DNA of 64,000 bases. It comes from Bacillota bacterium. GTDB taxonomy: Bacteria; Bacillota; Clostridia; Oscillospirales; Acutalibacteraceae. The DNA lies in NCBI GenBank assembly GCA_023458755.1, contig JAEWYE010000078.1, positions 1-64,000 on the forward strand, in the 5' to 3' direction. The translations under genes and the position numbers were made by a program. Under the pieces are notes generated by a model that was not told where the DNA came from, searched no databases, and saw nothing but the letters and a program-made list of their open reading frames with translations. Numbering within the stretch: position 1 is the stretch's first letter; every line of letters begins with the position of its first letter. Positions 27,444 to 36,429 of this stretch are shown here, piece after piece.

Positions 27444-27795
27444 TCTTTCTTTCTGATTTTTGCAAACATGATTCTATATGATTCATTTTTATATGTACAG
27501 CGGTTCTTATTTTATTCTCCGTCTGTTGACAAGTCAAGTGAATTTGCGTATGTATTTGTATGCTGAGAAACTGTCTTTTTCAACGGCGGCAATTGCATAT
27601 TGAAAGTTTTTAACATGTATTTCCTTTTTTAACAATGTCGGAAACGATAAATTTGAAAAAATGAAAATATTTTTTATTTTAATTTCTTATAATCATATTT
27701 CTGATGGTTTATTGTCAATATTTATAGAAATACGATAGATATTTTGACTGTTTGGCGAATAAAACTGTACATAAAAAAATAATTTTTAAAATCTA
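27444..27795. other. AT-rich divergent intergenic region
   Basis: No gene seen between the PhnP-like gene and the importer operon up to its promoter. It holds AT-rich motifs, including GAAAATATTTTTTA at 27663-27676, a core that recurs at the promoter (27798-27811) and in the second sugar operon's leader. Confidence 0.6.
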
Positions 27796-27823
27796 TTGAA
27801 AATATTTTTTATTGTGATATACT
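27796..27823 (+). promoter_or_regulatory. Promoter of sugar operon 1 with putative RpiR-type motif
   Basis: TTGAAA (27796-27801), 16-nt spacer, TATACT (27818-27823). GAAAATATTTTTTA (27798-27811) overlaps the -35. The block TTTTATTGTGATATACTT is shared exactly with the promoter at 40663-40690. RpiR-family repressors often bind A/T palindromes of this style; assignment to the regulator at 38404-39261 is inference. Confidence 0.7.
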
Positions 27824-28017
27824 TGGATTATCAAATAAAAGAGACTTGTCCATGTAAAAGCAGAACAAGTTTTCTCGCAGTTTGAATCTCCACCGGAACG
27901 TGGAAAATGAGTGTTATTACATATCGCAGACACCCGATTTTTGCAGCACAACATTTTCGTAAAAATGATGTTTCCATTGTAATAACGCTAAAAAATATTT
28001 TTATGAGGAGTGTAAGT

Positions 28018-29325
28018 ATGCATATCTCAAAGAAAATTCTTGCATCAGTCTTAGCACTTGGAATGGTTGGATCTTCTTTCGCAGGCTGCTCAAGTTCTTC
28101 CAATGCCAGCAGCGCAGCATCCACAGCAGCGTCCGGAGCGGCATCTGCCGCTGACACAGCACCGGTTACCGTGGAATGGTGGACAATTTCCATGCAGCCG
28201 ACCTTCACAAACCTGTTTAACGGTTTAATCAAATCTTACGAAGAGAAAAACAAAAATGTAACCGTAAAGTGGGTTGACCTTCCTTATGAATCCATTCAGC
28301 AAAAATTGATCACCGCATCCGCAGGCGGAAACTCCCCGGACGTGGTTAACTTAAATACACAGATGACCCTTGCTCTTGTAGCAAAAAATGCTGTTGTTGA
28401 CTTGGAAAAAGAAGCTACAGCCGAACAAAAAGGTATCTACATTAAATCCCTTTATGATTCCGCAAAGGTTAACGATTCCGTTTATGCTTTCCCATGGTAT
28501 GCGGCGCCGAGCGTTATGATCTACAATAAAGATCTGTTTACCAAAGCAGGCCTTTCTACTGTGCCGAAAACCTATGATGAGGCAAATCAAATGGCGAAGA
28601 CCATGAAGGACAAAACCGGCGCTTACTTATATGTTCCGGAGGAGTTTAACCATGCGTTGTTCCTTGACGGCATTGATATGCTCAGCACGGACAAGAAAAA
28701 AGCAGCTTTCAATAACGATAAAACACTTGCAAAGCTTACGGAATTAAAGGCTCTTACTTCCAGTGGTACTCTGCCAAAGACCGGCTGGGGTGATTGGGAT
28801 ACACAGTTAAAGCTGTTTGAAACCGGCAAACTTGCAGTAATCAATTCTTCCGGTGAATCCGTCGGCAGAATTAAAGATGAAGCACCGAATATCTATAAGA
28901 ACATTGCAATCGCAGACCCAATGGTAGGAAAAGCGAATGTTATCTATGATGCACTTATGAATGTGGTCGTTCCGACAGCAAGCAAGAATCACAAAGCAGC
29001 TATTGCTTTCGCAAACTACATTACAAATGACGACTGCCAGCTTGCACTCTGCAAAGCAACCGCATGCTTCCCGTCCACCACAAAAGCAGCCTCTGATTCT
29101 TTCTTTACATCAGATCAAAAAACATTAGAAGGTCAGGTTCGCAGCATCTCCGCACAAAGCCTGACAAAATCTGCCGATATCTGCCTGGGTGTACCGAACC
29201 AGGATAGTGTTCAGGATGCTGTGAATAAAATTTATGAAGCAAGCATTCAGGGCTCTACCGATCCGAAACAGGCAATCGCAACTGCTGAAACAAAAGCTAA
29301 CAGCATTCTTGCACAAAATAAATAA
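28018..29325 (+). CDS. Sugar ABC transporter substrate-binding lipoprotein
   Basis: 435 residues; ATG at 28018 chosen because GAGGAG precedes it and the lipoprotein signal begins there (KKILASVLALGMVGSSFAGC, lipobox FAGC). A Ser/Ala linker follows, then a family 1 solute-binding protein: VEWWTISMQPTF, YEEKNKNVTVKWVDLPY, VYAFPWYAAPSVMIYNKDLF, and the C-terminal hinge sequences. The ligand is probably an oligosaccharide. The mRNA leader is about 190 nt long. Confidence 0.94.
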   Translation: MHISKKILASVLALGMVGSSFAGCSSSSNASSAASTAASGAASAADTAPVTVEWWTISMQPTFTNLFNGLIKSYEEKNKNVTVKWVDLPYESIQQKLITASAGGNSPDVVNLNTQMTLALVAKNAVVDLEKEATAEQKGIYIKSLYDSAKVNDSVYAFPWYAAPSVMIYNKDLFTKAGLSTVPKTYDEANQMAKTMKDKTGAYLYVPEEFNHALFLDGIDMLSTDKKKAAFNNDKTLAKLTELKALTSSGTLPKTGWGDWDTQLKLFETGKLAVINSSGESVGRIKDEAPNIYKNIAIADPMVGKANVIYDALMNVVVPTASKNHKAAIAFANYITNDDCQLALCKATACFPSTTKAASDSFFTSDQKTLEGQVRSISAQSLTKSADICLGVPNQDSVQDAVNKIYEASIQGSTDPKQAIATAETKANSILAQNK

Positions 29326-29472
29326 TTGCAATACTAATGTAATTGGATTATTGCAGGCAAGGAAAAATTCCTTGCCTGCAGTAATACATTCCGTATTTTG
29401 GTATATGACGGATTGGTGTGTATACACAGGAAAGCTGTGCCACAATCTTGTTGATGAAAGGTGCGACAACTT

Positions 29473-30366
29473 ATGAGTTCGCTGAAGACAAAAACCCGTC
29501 AGACAATAGTTGCTTATTGTTTTATGGCACCGGCGATTGTTATCCTTATTCTTTTTGCGTTAATACCCGTTATCGGCAGTATCCCTCTTGCTTTCTGCAA
29601 TTATTCCGTTGTGGGGCAAACACAGTTTATTGGTTTTGACAACTTCATACGTGCGTTTCATGATCCCGATTTTCTGATTGCTATTGTAAACTCAGTTTTA
29701 TTTATATTAATAGTTCCGCCGCTGCAGATTTTATCTATACTGGTGGCAGTTCTTGTGAATAAAAAGCTACCCGGAATCAGTGCTTTCAGGGTACTTTATT
29801 ATATACCGGTTGTAACCTCCATGGTTGCGGTTGCAATTATCTGGGGTTTTCTGTTCGATGCAAACGGTGCTATTAACACCCTGCTTATGAACTGGGGTTG
29901 GATTACAGAGCCCTTGGGATTCAAAGACAGCCCGAATACTTCTATGATTTGTGTCATGTTTATTACAATCTGGCAGGGTATCGGATATTACATGATGCTT
30001 TATCTTGCAGGCATGCAGTCTATTCCCCCTGAATTGGAAGAAGCGGCAATGATTGATGGCGCCAACAAATTTGTCGCTATGGTAAAAGTTAAGATTCCGC
30101 TGTTGAAACCGTATATCTGGTTCTGTACATTGAATTCTCTTATTTCCGCAGTCGGCGTGTTTGATATTATCTTTGTCCTTACCAAGGGCGGACCGAATAA
30201 TTCTACAATGGTTATTAATTACTACTCTTACTACAAAGCTTTCAACGATTATGAATTCGGTTATTCCGCTGCGGTTGGTCTGGTACTTGCCGTTATTACG
30301 ACAATATTCAGTATTGCCGTGTTCGCATATGGTAAAAAAGGAGGAGGTATGACATACAATGACTAG
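29473..30366 (+). CDS. Sugar ABC transporter permease (MalF/UgpA type)
   Basis: 297 residues, ATG at 29473 with AAAGGTG upstream. Six membrane segments are visible, starting AYCFMAPAIVILILFALIPV. The EAA loop that docks the ATPase reads EEAAMIDGANKFVAMVKVKIPLL (residues E-E-A-A then G and P conserved). It overlaps the next permease gene by 8 bp. No ATP-binding subunit gene is present in the locus, so a shared MsmX/UgpC-like ATPase elsewhere is expected. Confidence 0.94.
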   Translation: MSSLKTKTRQTIVAYCFMAPAIVILILFALIPVIGSIPLAFCNYSVVGQTQFIGFDNFIRAFHDPDFLIAIVNSVLFILIVPPLQILSILVAVLVNKKLPGISAFRVLYYIPVVTSMVAVAIIWGFLFDANGAINTLLMNWGWITEPLGFKDSPNTSMICVMFITIWQGIGYYMMLYLAGMQSIPPELEEAAMIDGANKFVAMVKVKIPLLKPYIWFCTLNSLISAVGVFDIIFVLTKGGPNNSTMVINYYSYYKAFNDYEFGYSAAVGLVLAVITTIFSIAVFAYGKKGGGMTYND

Positions 30367-31210
30367 TACAGTTGCTATTAAGTCCACTCGAAAGAAAACA
30401 AGAAAGGCAGTTTCGACCTTCTTTATTTATGTAATGCTGGTTCTGATCGGGATTGTGTTTGCCGGCCCATTTCTGTGGCTGCTCATCACCTCCTTTCGTA
30501 GCGGTGCAAATTTATATGATTTGAACTTGTTTGCCGGCAGCTATAATATGGATAATTTTGTCGGCGTTGTCAACTTTCTGAATATTCCTCAGTATGTTCT
30601 GAATACGCTTATCATCACCATTGGCGCAATCGCTCTCGATGTTATTTTTTCCTCCTTGTGTGCGTATCCGTTGGCACTTATGGATTTTGCCGGGAAAAAA
30701 TTGATTACTATTATGCTGATCGCACTTATGATCATACCTGCCGCTGCCGGTCTGGTTATTACTTATTTGACCATTTCGTACATGCATCTGCTCAATACCT
30801 TCGCGGGCTGCATTCTTCCGTGCTCCGTCGGTGCGTTCAGCATTATTTTACTTCGTCAGGCCTATATGGGTATTCCGAAGGAACTGATGGATGCCGCCAG
30901 AATCGACGGCGCCTCTGAACTTAAAATTTGGGCAAAAATCATGCTGCCGGAAATTAAGGCGACCATTACCACTGTTGTTATTTTCGACTTTATCGGCAAC
31001 TGGAACCAGTTCTTGTGGCCGATTATCATCTTACAGGATCCGACTAAATATCCGTTGGCAACCGCTCTGCAATATCTGCACGGCACATTTAACTACAAAT
31101 TTGGTTACATTGCGGCAGGCACAATCATCTCGATTATCCCGGTTATTATCGTATTTCTGATTTTCCAAAAGAATTATATTGAAGCAGTGGCCGGTGCTGT
31201 AAAAGGATAG
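30359..31210 (+). CDS. Sugar ABC transporter permease (MalG/UgpE type)
   Basis: 283 residues, ATG at 30359 within the end of the first permease gene, with AGGAGG just upstream. About six membrane helices (FIYVMLVLIGIVFAGPFLWLL first), and an EAA loop at DAARIDGASELKIWAKIMLPEIK (start and conserved G/P quoted). GNWNQFLWPIIIL and LQYLHG near the end are typical of the second permease of CUT1 importers. Together with the binding protein it forms the import complex. Confidence 0.94.
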   Translation: MTSTVAIKSTRKKTRKAVSTFFIYVMLVLIGIVFAGPFLWLLITSFRSGANLYDLNLFAGSYNMDNFVGVVNFLNIPQYVLNTLIITIGAIALDVIFSSLCAYPLALMDFAGKKLITIMLIALMIIPAAAGLVITYLTISYMHLLNTFAGCILPCSVGAFSIILLRQAYMGIPKELMDAARIDGASELKIWAKIMLPEIKATITTVVIFDFIGNWNQFLWPIIILQDPTKYPLATALQYLHGTFNYKFGYIAAGTIISIIPVIIVFLIFQKNYIEAVAGAVKG

Positions 31211-31219
31211 TGATTTTGC

Positions 31220-32461
31220 TTGCTGAACGATCAGTATTATGTTTGGGTTGAAATTGATGCAAACAAAAAGCGGATTCTCAATTCCGCTGTGTTTGAGCAG
31301 ACGCTGAAAAAATGTGTATTGGCGGGAATCGGCACCGTAATACTTAGCGTGAAAGATACAACCGGTTTTTGCCTTTACCACAGTTCGTTTGTGCCGCACT
31401 ACTCGAAATTCGACTCTGATTTTGAGAATACAGATTATTTGCGGGCATATCTTACTCTTGCACATCAGTATGGGGTAAAGCTTTGCGCAGGAATCGACGT
31501 ATTTTCCGAGGGACGCGTACAGCAGAGAAATTCCCTTTCCCCGGGATTTTCTCACCCCATGTGGCAGACACAGATTTACGGTCTGGATGAAACAGGAAAT
31601 CCGAAAATACAAAAAGTTTCGGATGTGGCCTCTATTCAAACAACAGGCTCTATTGACGATTTCCATGAGATATTTGTAAATCCGGTTCTGGAAGAAGTGC
31701 AGGATTATGAACTTTCCATCATAAGGGAACTCCTTGAAAACTATGAACTGGACGGCATTGTTCTTGACAGGGCACGTTTTGTCGGATTGAGTTCGGATTT
31801 CAGCGATGCGGCCAGAGCAAAATTCGAGGAATTTTCAGGACGGAAAGTAGCCTCTTGGCCGGAGGATATTTATCGCTATACATCCGGCGAATCCGGTCTT
31901 CAGGTGGAGTATGGACCTGATTTTGGAAAGTGGATTATATTCCGCGCACAGGTAATTAAAAATTTCATGGTAAAAGTCCGCCAAGTGGTCGATCAGGCAA
32001 AGCATAAAGTGAAATTCATCGATTATACCGGTTCTTGGTATCCCTTGTACTACTTAGTCGGAGCCAATTGGGCCGGTCAGCGTTACATAACAGAAGATTA
32101 TCCCGGTGTGGATGGAACAGAATATACCAAAACAGCGTATGCGGAATATCTTGATACGCTGCTATCGGGCTTTTATTACAGTGATGTCACAAGGCGGGAC
32201 GCGGAAAAAAGCGGTCAGCCTGCCTACTGGTACAGCGTTGAGGGCTCCGGTGATTTGGTGGAACAGGTCGTGGGGAATACAGTCCCCTATGTAGGCAGTT
32301 TATTCTTAAAACAATATGAGAAAAGCGGCGAGAATTTTCGTAAAGCCGTGGAAATGTGTTTTCAAAAATCATCCGGTTGTATGCTGTTTGATTTGTGCTA
32401 TCTGGATGATTACGACTGGTGGGAGTATGCCCATATCGACGGAATCAATAGAAAGATGTAA
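31220..32461 (+). CDS. Putative glycoside hydrolase, GHL10-like (TIM barrel)
   Basis: 413 residues; TTG start at 31220, 9 bp after the permease stop. No signal peptide, so probably cytoplasmic. Pattern of a (beta/alpha)8 glycosidase-like protein: strand ends GIGTVILSVKDTTG (37-50), GVKLCAGIDVFSEG, a DGIVLDRARF motif (178-187) like the DGIxxDxxxF signature of GHL10/DUF187 proteins, and KVKFIDYTGSWYP. Asp and Glu residues at strand ends could be catalytic. The substrate is unknown; operon context suggests an imported amino-sugar oligosaccharide. Confidence 0.65.
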   Translation: MLNDQYYVWVEIDANKKRILNSAVFEQTLKKCVLAGIGTVILSVKDTTGFCLYHSSFVPHYSKFDSDFENTDYLRAYLTLAHQYGVKLCAGIDVFSEGRVQQRNSLSPGFSHPMWQTQIYGLDETGNPKIQKVSDVASIQTTGSIDDFHEIFVNPVLEEVQDYELSIIRELLENYELDGIVLDRARFVGLSSDFSDAARAKFEEFSGRKVASWPEDIYRYTSGESGLQVEYGPDFGKWIIFRAQVIKNFMVKVRQVVDQAKHKVKFIDYTGSWYPLYYLVGANWAGQRYITEDYPGVDGTEYTKTAYAEYLDTLLSGFYYSDVTRRDAEKSGQPAYWYSVEGSGDLVEQVVGNTVPYVGSLFLKQYEKSGENFRKAVEMCFQKSSGCMLFDLCYLDDYDWWEYAHIDGINRKM

Positions 32462-32475
32462 TAGGAATACCCGAT

Positions 32476-32523
32476 AAACGTGTAAAAACGATCTTGCCTT
32501 GACTTGATTTTTTGTACACGTTT
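32476..32523. repeat. Intercistronic inverted repeat 1
   Basis: AAACGTGTA (32476-32484) and TACACGTTT (32515-32523) flank a 30-nt loop whose inner A and T runs extend the pairing. It sits inside the operon between the GHL10-like and GNAT genes; it may be a partial terminator or mRNA processing/stability element. Confidence 0.55.
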
Positions 32524-32555
32524 TCTTGGATATTCGTGTACAAGGGGTGCAGGGA

Positions 32556-33515
32556 ATGGACAGTAATTTTATTTTAGAATCTTGGGATGAGAAAAATGCA
32601 GGGGAAATCGCGGAACTTTGGAACCGGAACTTCCCCGAATGCTACCGTACAAACAAAGCTTTGCTCATGCGCAAGGTAGTAAACGACGCAGACCTGTTTA
32701 CTCCCGGAACTTTTGTATGCAAAAAAGACGGCAAAATCATCGGATTGATTGCCACAAAAATATCCGACAATTCGCTCCCCGAATATCAGCAGACAGCATG
32801 GCTTAGCGCACTGCTCGTAGATAAGCCGTTTCGACGTAATGGGTTTGGCAGCTTTTTCTATCAAAAGGCAGAGCATGAACTGAAAAAACACGGTATTAAA
32901 ACACTGCTGGTAGCAGGGGAAATGGACAATTTCTTTTCCGGTATTCCGAATCCGACACCGGAATCGAAACATTTCTTTTCCAAACATGGCTTTGTGCTGA
33001 ACGATGTGAACCATTATGATTTGACAGCGGATGTATCCAAAATTGATTTTGACAGTTTCCCGATTAAAGTAAACGATACCGATGAATTTGTTACCCGGCC
33101 GATGACCCAGCCGGACATTCCGGAAATCGAGCGCTTTTTCAGCAAGGAATTTCCGGGACGCTGGAAGTTTGAAATCATGCGCCATATCCGTGAAGGCGGC
33201 GACTTTAACCATGTGTTAGTGCTTTGCAGAAGCACTCGGGTTATTGGCTTTTGCAAGGTTTTTGTCAGTCATAACGTGAACAGCGACTTCAACACCCAGC
33301 TAGGCGAAAGTTGGGGCAGCCTGGGTCCCATCGGCATTTCGGAAGAAGTACGGGGAATGGGCTTGGGCAACCGGATTCTGCGGGACTCCTTAAAACATTT
33401 AAAAGCTTTGGGTGCTCATAATGTCAATATCGACTGGACTGTTTTAAAGGATTTTTACGGGCAGTTCGGTTTTGTTCCATGGCGTACCTATTTGGGTGCA
33501 TATAAGGAAATTTAG
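32556..33515 (+). CDS. Tandem-GNAT N-acetyltransferase
   Basis: 319 residues; ATG at 32556 with AAGGGG eight bases upstream. Two GNAT-like halves: the first (about 5-150) has VDKPFRRNGFGSFFYQKAEHEL resembling the acetyl-CoA pyrophosphate loop (RRNGFG), and the second (about 165-315) has EEVRGMGLGNRILRDSL with the R/Q-x-x-G-x-G/A loop as RGMGLG. No signal peptide. In this locus it may acetylate an amino sugar or sugar-derived product, but the acceptor cannot be told from sequence. Confidence 0.82.
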   Translation: MDSNFILESWDEKNAGEIAELWNRNFPECYRTNKALLMRKVVNDADLFTPGTFVCKKDGKIIGLIATKISDNSLPEYQQTAWLSALLVDKPFRRNGFGSFFYQKAEHELKKHGIKTLLVAGEMDNFFSGIPNPTPESKHFFSKHGFVLNDVNHYDLTADVSKIDFDSFPIKVNDTDEFVTRPMTQPDIPEIERFFSKEFPGRWKFEIMRHIREGGDFNHVLVLCRSTRVIGFCKVFVSHNVNSDFNTQLGESWGSLGPIGISEEVRGMGLGNRILRDSLKHLKALGAHNVNIDWTVLKDFYGQFGFVPWRTYLGAYKEI

Positions 33516-33527
33516 GGGGAACTACCA

Positions 33528-34481
33528 TTGAAAAAGCAACTGCCATTTGCTCTTTGCCTTGTTTTTACGCTCCTATTGACAGCATGTTCCGGTCAGCCTT
33601 CCGTCAGCAGTACAGTATCCAAGACCGCTGTTTCCAAAAGTGCGGCATCCTCTTCCAGTAAAGCAGAAATTGCGGCTGCAAAGGATGGGGCAAACAATCT
33701 GACTTGGATGAACAGTGGAATTAAGGATGGCCCGGATGACGGCCCCGGTTATTCCGTTTATTCGAATGTCGGCTACAACAAGGCTTCGGCTACTGTTTGC
33801 CTGAGTCAGGCAAAAACGAACCTTTCCAGAAAGTCCGATAAAAAAGATATCAATGCGTACGCGTTTTTGGGAATTGATGTTTACCGCGGCGGCACACAAT
33901 GGACCAACTGTGTGGATGCGGGTTTGCTCCGTTCCGGCAATAACGGAAAATGGCATGCCTGTGCAAACCGATACATGGTATCGCCGGATGATAATAAATG
34001 GTGGGAATCTACTGTAAATCTCAATGAAACCCACGACTACAAACTCGTGTTGGATTCTTCGAAAAAGGACGAACAGATTACCTTACAGATTTTTGATGTG
34101 ACCGATCATAATAAGCTCGTGGATTCCAAAACTTTTGAGTTTTATTATGCGAAAAAGGACGGAAGCACAACTTCCTATTATCACTGTATTTCTATGGCGT
34201 TTCCACCGGAGATTTGCTACGATACGAAGGGAAATGCGGACTGCACTGAATATCAGGAAGTTTTAAAATACAATACGAATCAGGGGCTGTATTTTAAAAA
34301 CGCAGTAATCAAAGACGCGACATTATACAATGCGTCCGGAAGTCATTCTTGGACACAGGAGTGTACCAAAGACCGTTTTATGTGGCCGACGAAACTCAAT
34401 ACCGTGGATTACCCATGCACAACACTGCAAACGGTAAAAAAAGATTATGAAGAAATCGTCAATATTGATTTAAACCATTAA
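33528..34481 (+). CDS. Unknown-family lipoprotein, paralogue A of a tandem triplet
   Basis: 317 residues, TTG start at 33528 with AGGGGG upstream. Lipoprotein signal ends LLLTACSG (Cys about 20), then a Ser/Ala/Lys linker to about 55. The domain (about 57-317) shares a chain of motifs with the two next genes: LTWMNSG, DDGPGYSVYSN, GYNKAS, RKSDKK, GIDVY, NCVDAGL, WWES, HDYKLVLD, DVTD, DRFMWP and a final IDLNH. The sequence looks all-beta and aromatic-rich, as in carbohydrate-binding modules, but I recognise no family and no catalytic signature. Confidence 0.8.
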   Translation: MKKQLPFALCLVFTLLLTACSGQPSVSSTVSKTAVSKSAASSSSKAEIAAAKDGANNLTWMNSGIKDGPDDGPGYSVYSNVGYNKASATVCLSQAKTNLSRKSDKKDINAYAFLGIDVYRGGTQWTNCVDAGLLRSGNNGKWHACANRYMVSPDDNKWWESTVNLNETHDYKLVLDSSKKDEQITLQIFDVTDHNKLVDSKTFEFYYAKKDGSTTSYYHCISMAFPPEICYDTKGNADCTEYQEVLKYNTNQGLYFKNAVIKDATLYNASGSHSWTQECTKDRFMWPTKLNTVDYPCTTLQTVKKDYEEIVNIDLNH

Positions 34482-34496
34482 GAAAGGCTGAATCGA

Positions 34497-35303
34497 ATGA
34501 GTCAACAATCAACGAATCTTACTTGGATCAATACCAGCACCAAAGTTGGGGACAACGATGGCCCAGCTTATGTTGTTTACTCCAATATTGGATATAACAA
34601 GGCCTCCGAAGTGATTGCCATCAGCAAAATTCAAAAGAATTTTATCCGCAGAAGCGATAAGAAAACGGTAAATGCCTATCTGTTTTTGGGAATTGATGTG
34701 TATGACAGTGAAACGAAGGAATGGAAGAACTGTGCAGATGCCGGGTTGGGTTATATTGGCGCAACCGGTGGATTTCATGCGTTTGTTAACCGTTTTATTG
34801 TTGAAGACGGCGACATTTCCTGGTGGGAATCCCCGACTGAACTGAATCCGGAACACGATTTTAAAATTGTGCTGGATACCTCGAAAAAAGACGGCGCATT
34901 GTTTCTTTCCATCATTGACATTACAGACGGCAATAAAACTGTGGATACAAAAGAATTCAGCATGAGCTATGTCAAGGCTGACGGCAGCAACACTGCGTAT
35001 TATCAGGACTATGCCATAGATTTTCCAGACGATGTCTGCAAAGATACTAACGGAAACGACTCGAAAGAGTGGAATCAGGTAGTGTTTTATAATACCGATG
35101 AGGATTTGTATATGAAAAATATACAGGTGTCCGACGCGTATCTGTACAATCCATCCGGCAGCTACCTTTGGACGGAAGAATACACGGAAGACCGTTTTTT
35201 GTGGCCGTATAAAACCAGAACGGTGGATTACATCTGCACAACCGTAAATGCGGTGCACAGCGATTATGAAACCGTAATTGATTTGGATATGAATCGTCAC
35301 TAA
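34497..35303 (+). CDS. Unknown-family protein without signal peptide, paralogue B
   Basis: 268 residues, ATG at 34497 (AAAGGCTG upstream), 15 bp after paralogue A. It starts directly in the shared domain (STNLTWINTSTKVGDNDGPAYVVYSN) and keeps GYNKAS, RRSDKKT, GIDVYD, NCADAGLGYIG, WWES, DFKIVLD, DITD, DRFLWP and IDLDMN. No lipobox, signal or linker is present, unlike A and C, and no upstream in-frame start could add one. It should therefore be cytoplasmic, or exported by another route. Family unknown. Confidence 0.8.
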   Translation: MSQQSTNLTWINTSTKVGDNDGPAYVVYSNIGYNKASEVIAISKIQKNFIRRSDKKTVNAYLFLGIDVYDSETKEWKNCADAGLGYIGATGGFHAFVNRFIVEDGDISWWESPTELNPEHDFKIVLDTSKKDGALFLSIIDITDGNKTVDTKEFSMSYVKADGSNTAYYQDYAIDFPDDVCKDTNGNDSKEWNQVVFYNTDEDLYMKNIQVSDAYLYNPSGSYLWTEEYTEDRFLWPYKTRTVDYICTTVNAVHSDYETVIDLDMNRH

Positions 35304-35336
35304 GCGTGATAATATTTCACACAGGGGAGTGATAGT

Positions 35337-36272
35337 ATGAAAACAGATCGAAAGCAACGGGCACTGATTTTTGGGGCAGCCTGTTTAATGTTCTTTTCGG
35401 CCTGCTCGGGCCCTTCAAACACGGGCAGTGCCGCATCCTCAAAAGCAGCGTCTTCCAAGAGTGAGCCAGTTACCAACAAGTATACCAACCAAACCTGGCT
35501 GAATAACGGTAACAAAGTCGGTGATAATGATGGCCCGGCTTATGTTGTTTATTCCAAGCAGGGCTATAACAAAGCGTCCCAGATAATCGAAGTCAGCAAA
35601 ATGAAAGTGAATCTGGTTCGCAAGAGTGATAAAAAGACACTCAATGGCTATGCGTTTATCGGCATGGATGTTTACAACAGCAAAACAAATCAGTGGACGA
35701 ACTGCATTGATGCCGGCTTAGGATTTATCGGCAGTACCGGAAAATGCCACGCCTGCATCAACCGCTATTCGGCTCCTCCGGATGAGCCGAACTGGTGGGA
35801 ATCTTCGGTGGAACTCGATACCAGTCATGATTACAAGCTGGTGTTGGATGCATCCGAAAAGGACGAGCAAGTTACTTTGTCCATTTATGATGTGACAGCG
35901 GGTGACAAAAAAGTGGATTCTAAGACCTTCAGCTTGTACTATGCCAAGAAGGACGGCAAAAACATTGCGGTTTATCAAGATTATGCAATGGACTATCCGG
36001 AAGATGTCCGTCTGGATACACAAAAACAGATTTCAACCGATTGGGAACAAATTACGCTGTATAACACAAACGAAGGTATGTACATGAAAAACATCGTAGC
36101 GAAGGACTTGTCCCTTTATGATGCTTCCGGGTGTCATCCTTGGACAGCGGACCGTACGGCAGACCGCTTTATGTGGCCGGATAAAACCAGCTCCATCAAG
36201 TATGTTACCACTACGGTTACGCAGAACAAGCAGGATACCGACACAACAATCGATTTAAACATGAATCATTAA
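35337..36272 (+). CDS. Unknown-family lipoprotein, paralogue C
   Basis: 311 residues, ATG at 35337 with CAGGGGAG upstream. The lipoprotein signal ends MFFSACSG, followed by a Ser/Ala linker (about 25-45). The domain matches A and B: QTWLNNGNKVGDNDGPAYVVYS, GYNKAS, RKSDKKT, GMDVYN, NCIDAGLGFIG, CINRY, WWES, HDYKLVLD, DVTAG, DRFMWP and IDLNMNH. It is closer to B than A in the opening motif. A surface glycan-binding or processing role is inferred from the operon. Confidence 0.8.
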   Translation: MKTDRKQRALIFGAACLMFFSACSGPSNTGSAASSKAASSKSEPVTNKYTNQTWLNNGNKVGDNDGPAYVVYSKQGYNKASQIIEVSKMKVNLVRKSDKKTLNGYAFIGMDVYNSKTNQWTNCIDAGLGFIGSTGKCHACINRYSAPPDEPNWWESSVELDTSHDYKLVLDASEKDEQVTLSIYDVTAGDKKVDSKTFSLYYAKKDGKNIAVYQDYAMDYPEDVRLDTQKQISTDWEQITLYNTNEGMYMKNIVAKDLSLYDASGCHPWTADRTADRFMWPDKTSSIKYVTTTVTQNKQDTDTTIDLNMNH

Positions 36273-36318
36273 TGCTTACAACACTACTTTTGATAAATAC
36301 ATTCTAATCTCTTTCTTA

Positions 36319-36376
36319 TACGAATTCTCCTTGGAAATGTCTTTTGCTTCGGCGGACACTCTTAGGGGAATTCGTA
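36319..36376. repeat. Intercistronic inverted repeat 2
   Basis: TACGAATTCTCC (36319-36330) and GGGGAATTCGTA (36365-36376) pair with one G-U, around a 34-nt loop, and pairing continues outward by some bases. No T run follows. It lies between paralogue C and the GH20 gene; the same stem core appears at 43144-43183. The GH20 gene could use this as a stability or attenuation element. Confidence 0.6.
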
Positions 36377-36429
36377 TTATACGTACACATTCTTTCTGTT
36401 CATATAAAAGTGAAAGGCGGTTTACAAAT

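Noticed and set aside
27444..28017. Riboswitch in the leader of sugar operon 1
   Set aside because: No conserved riboswitch core could be recognised, and the promoter alone explains the region.
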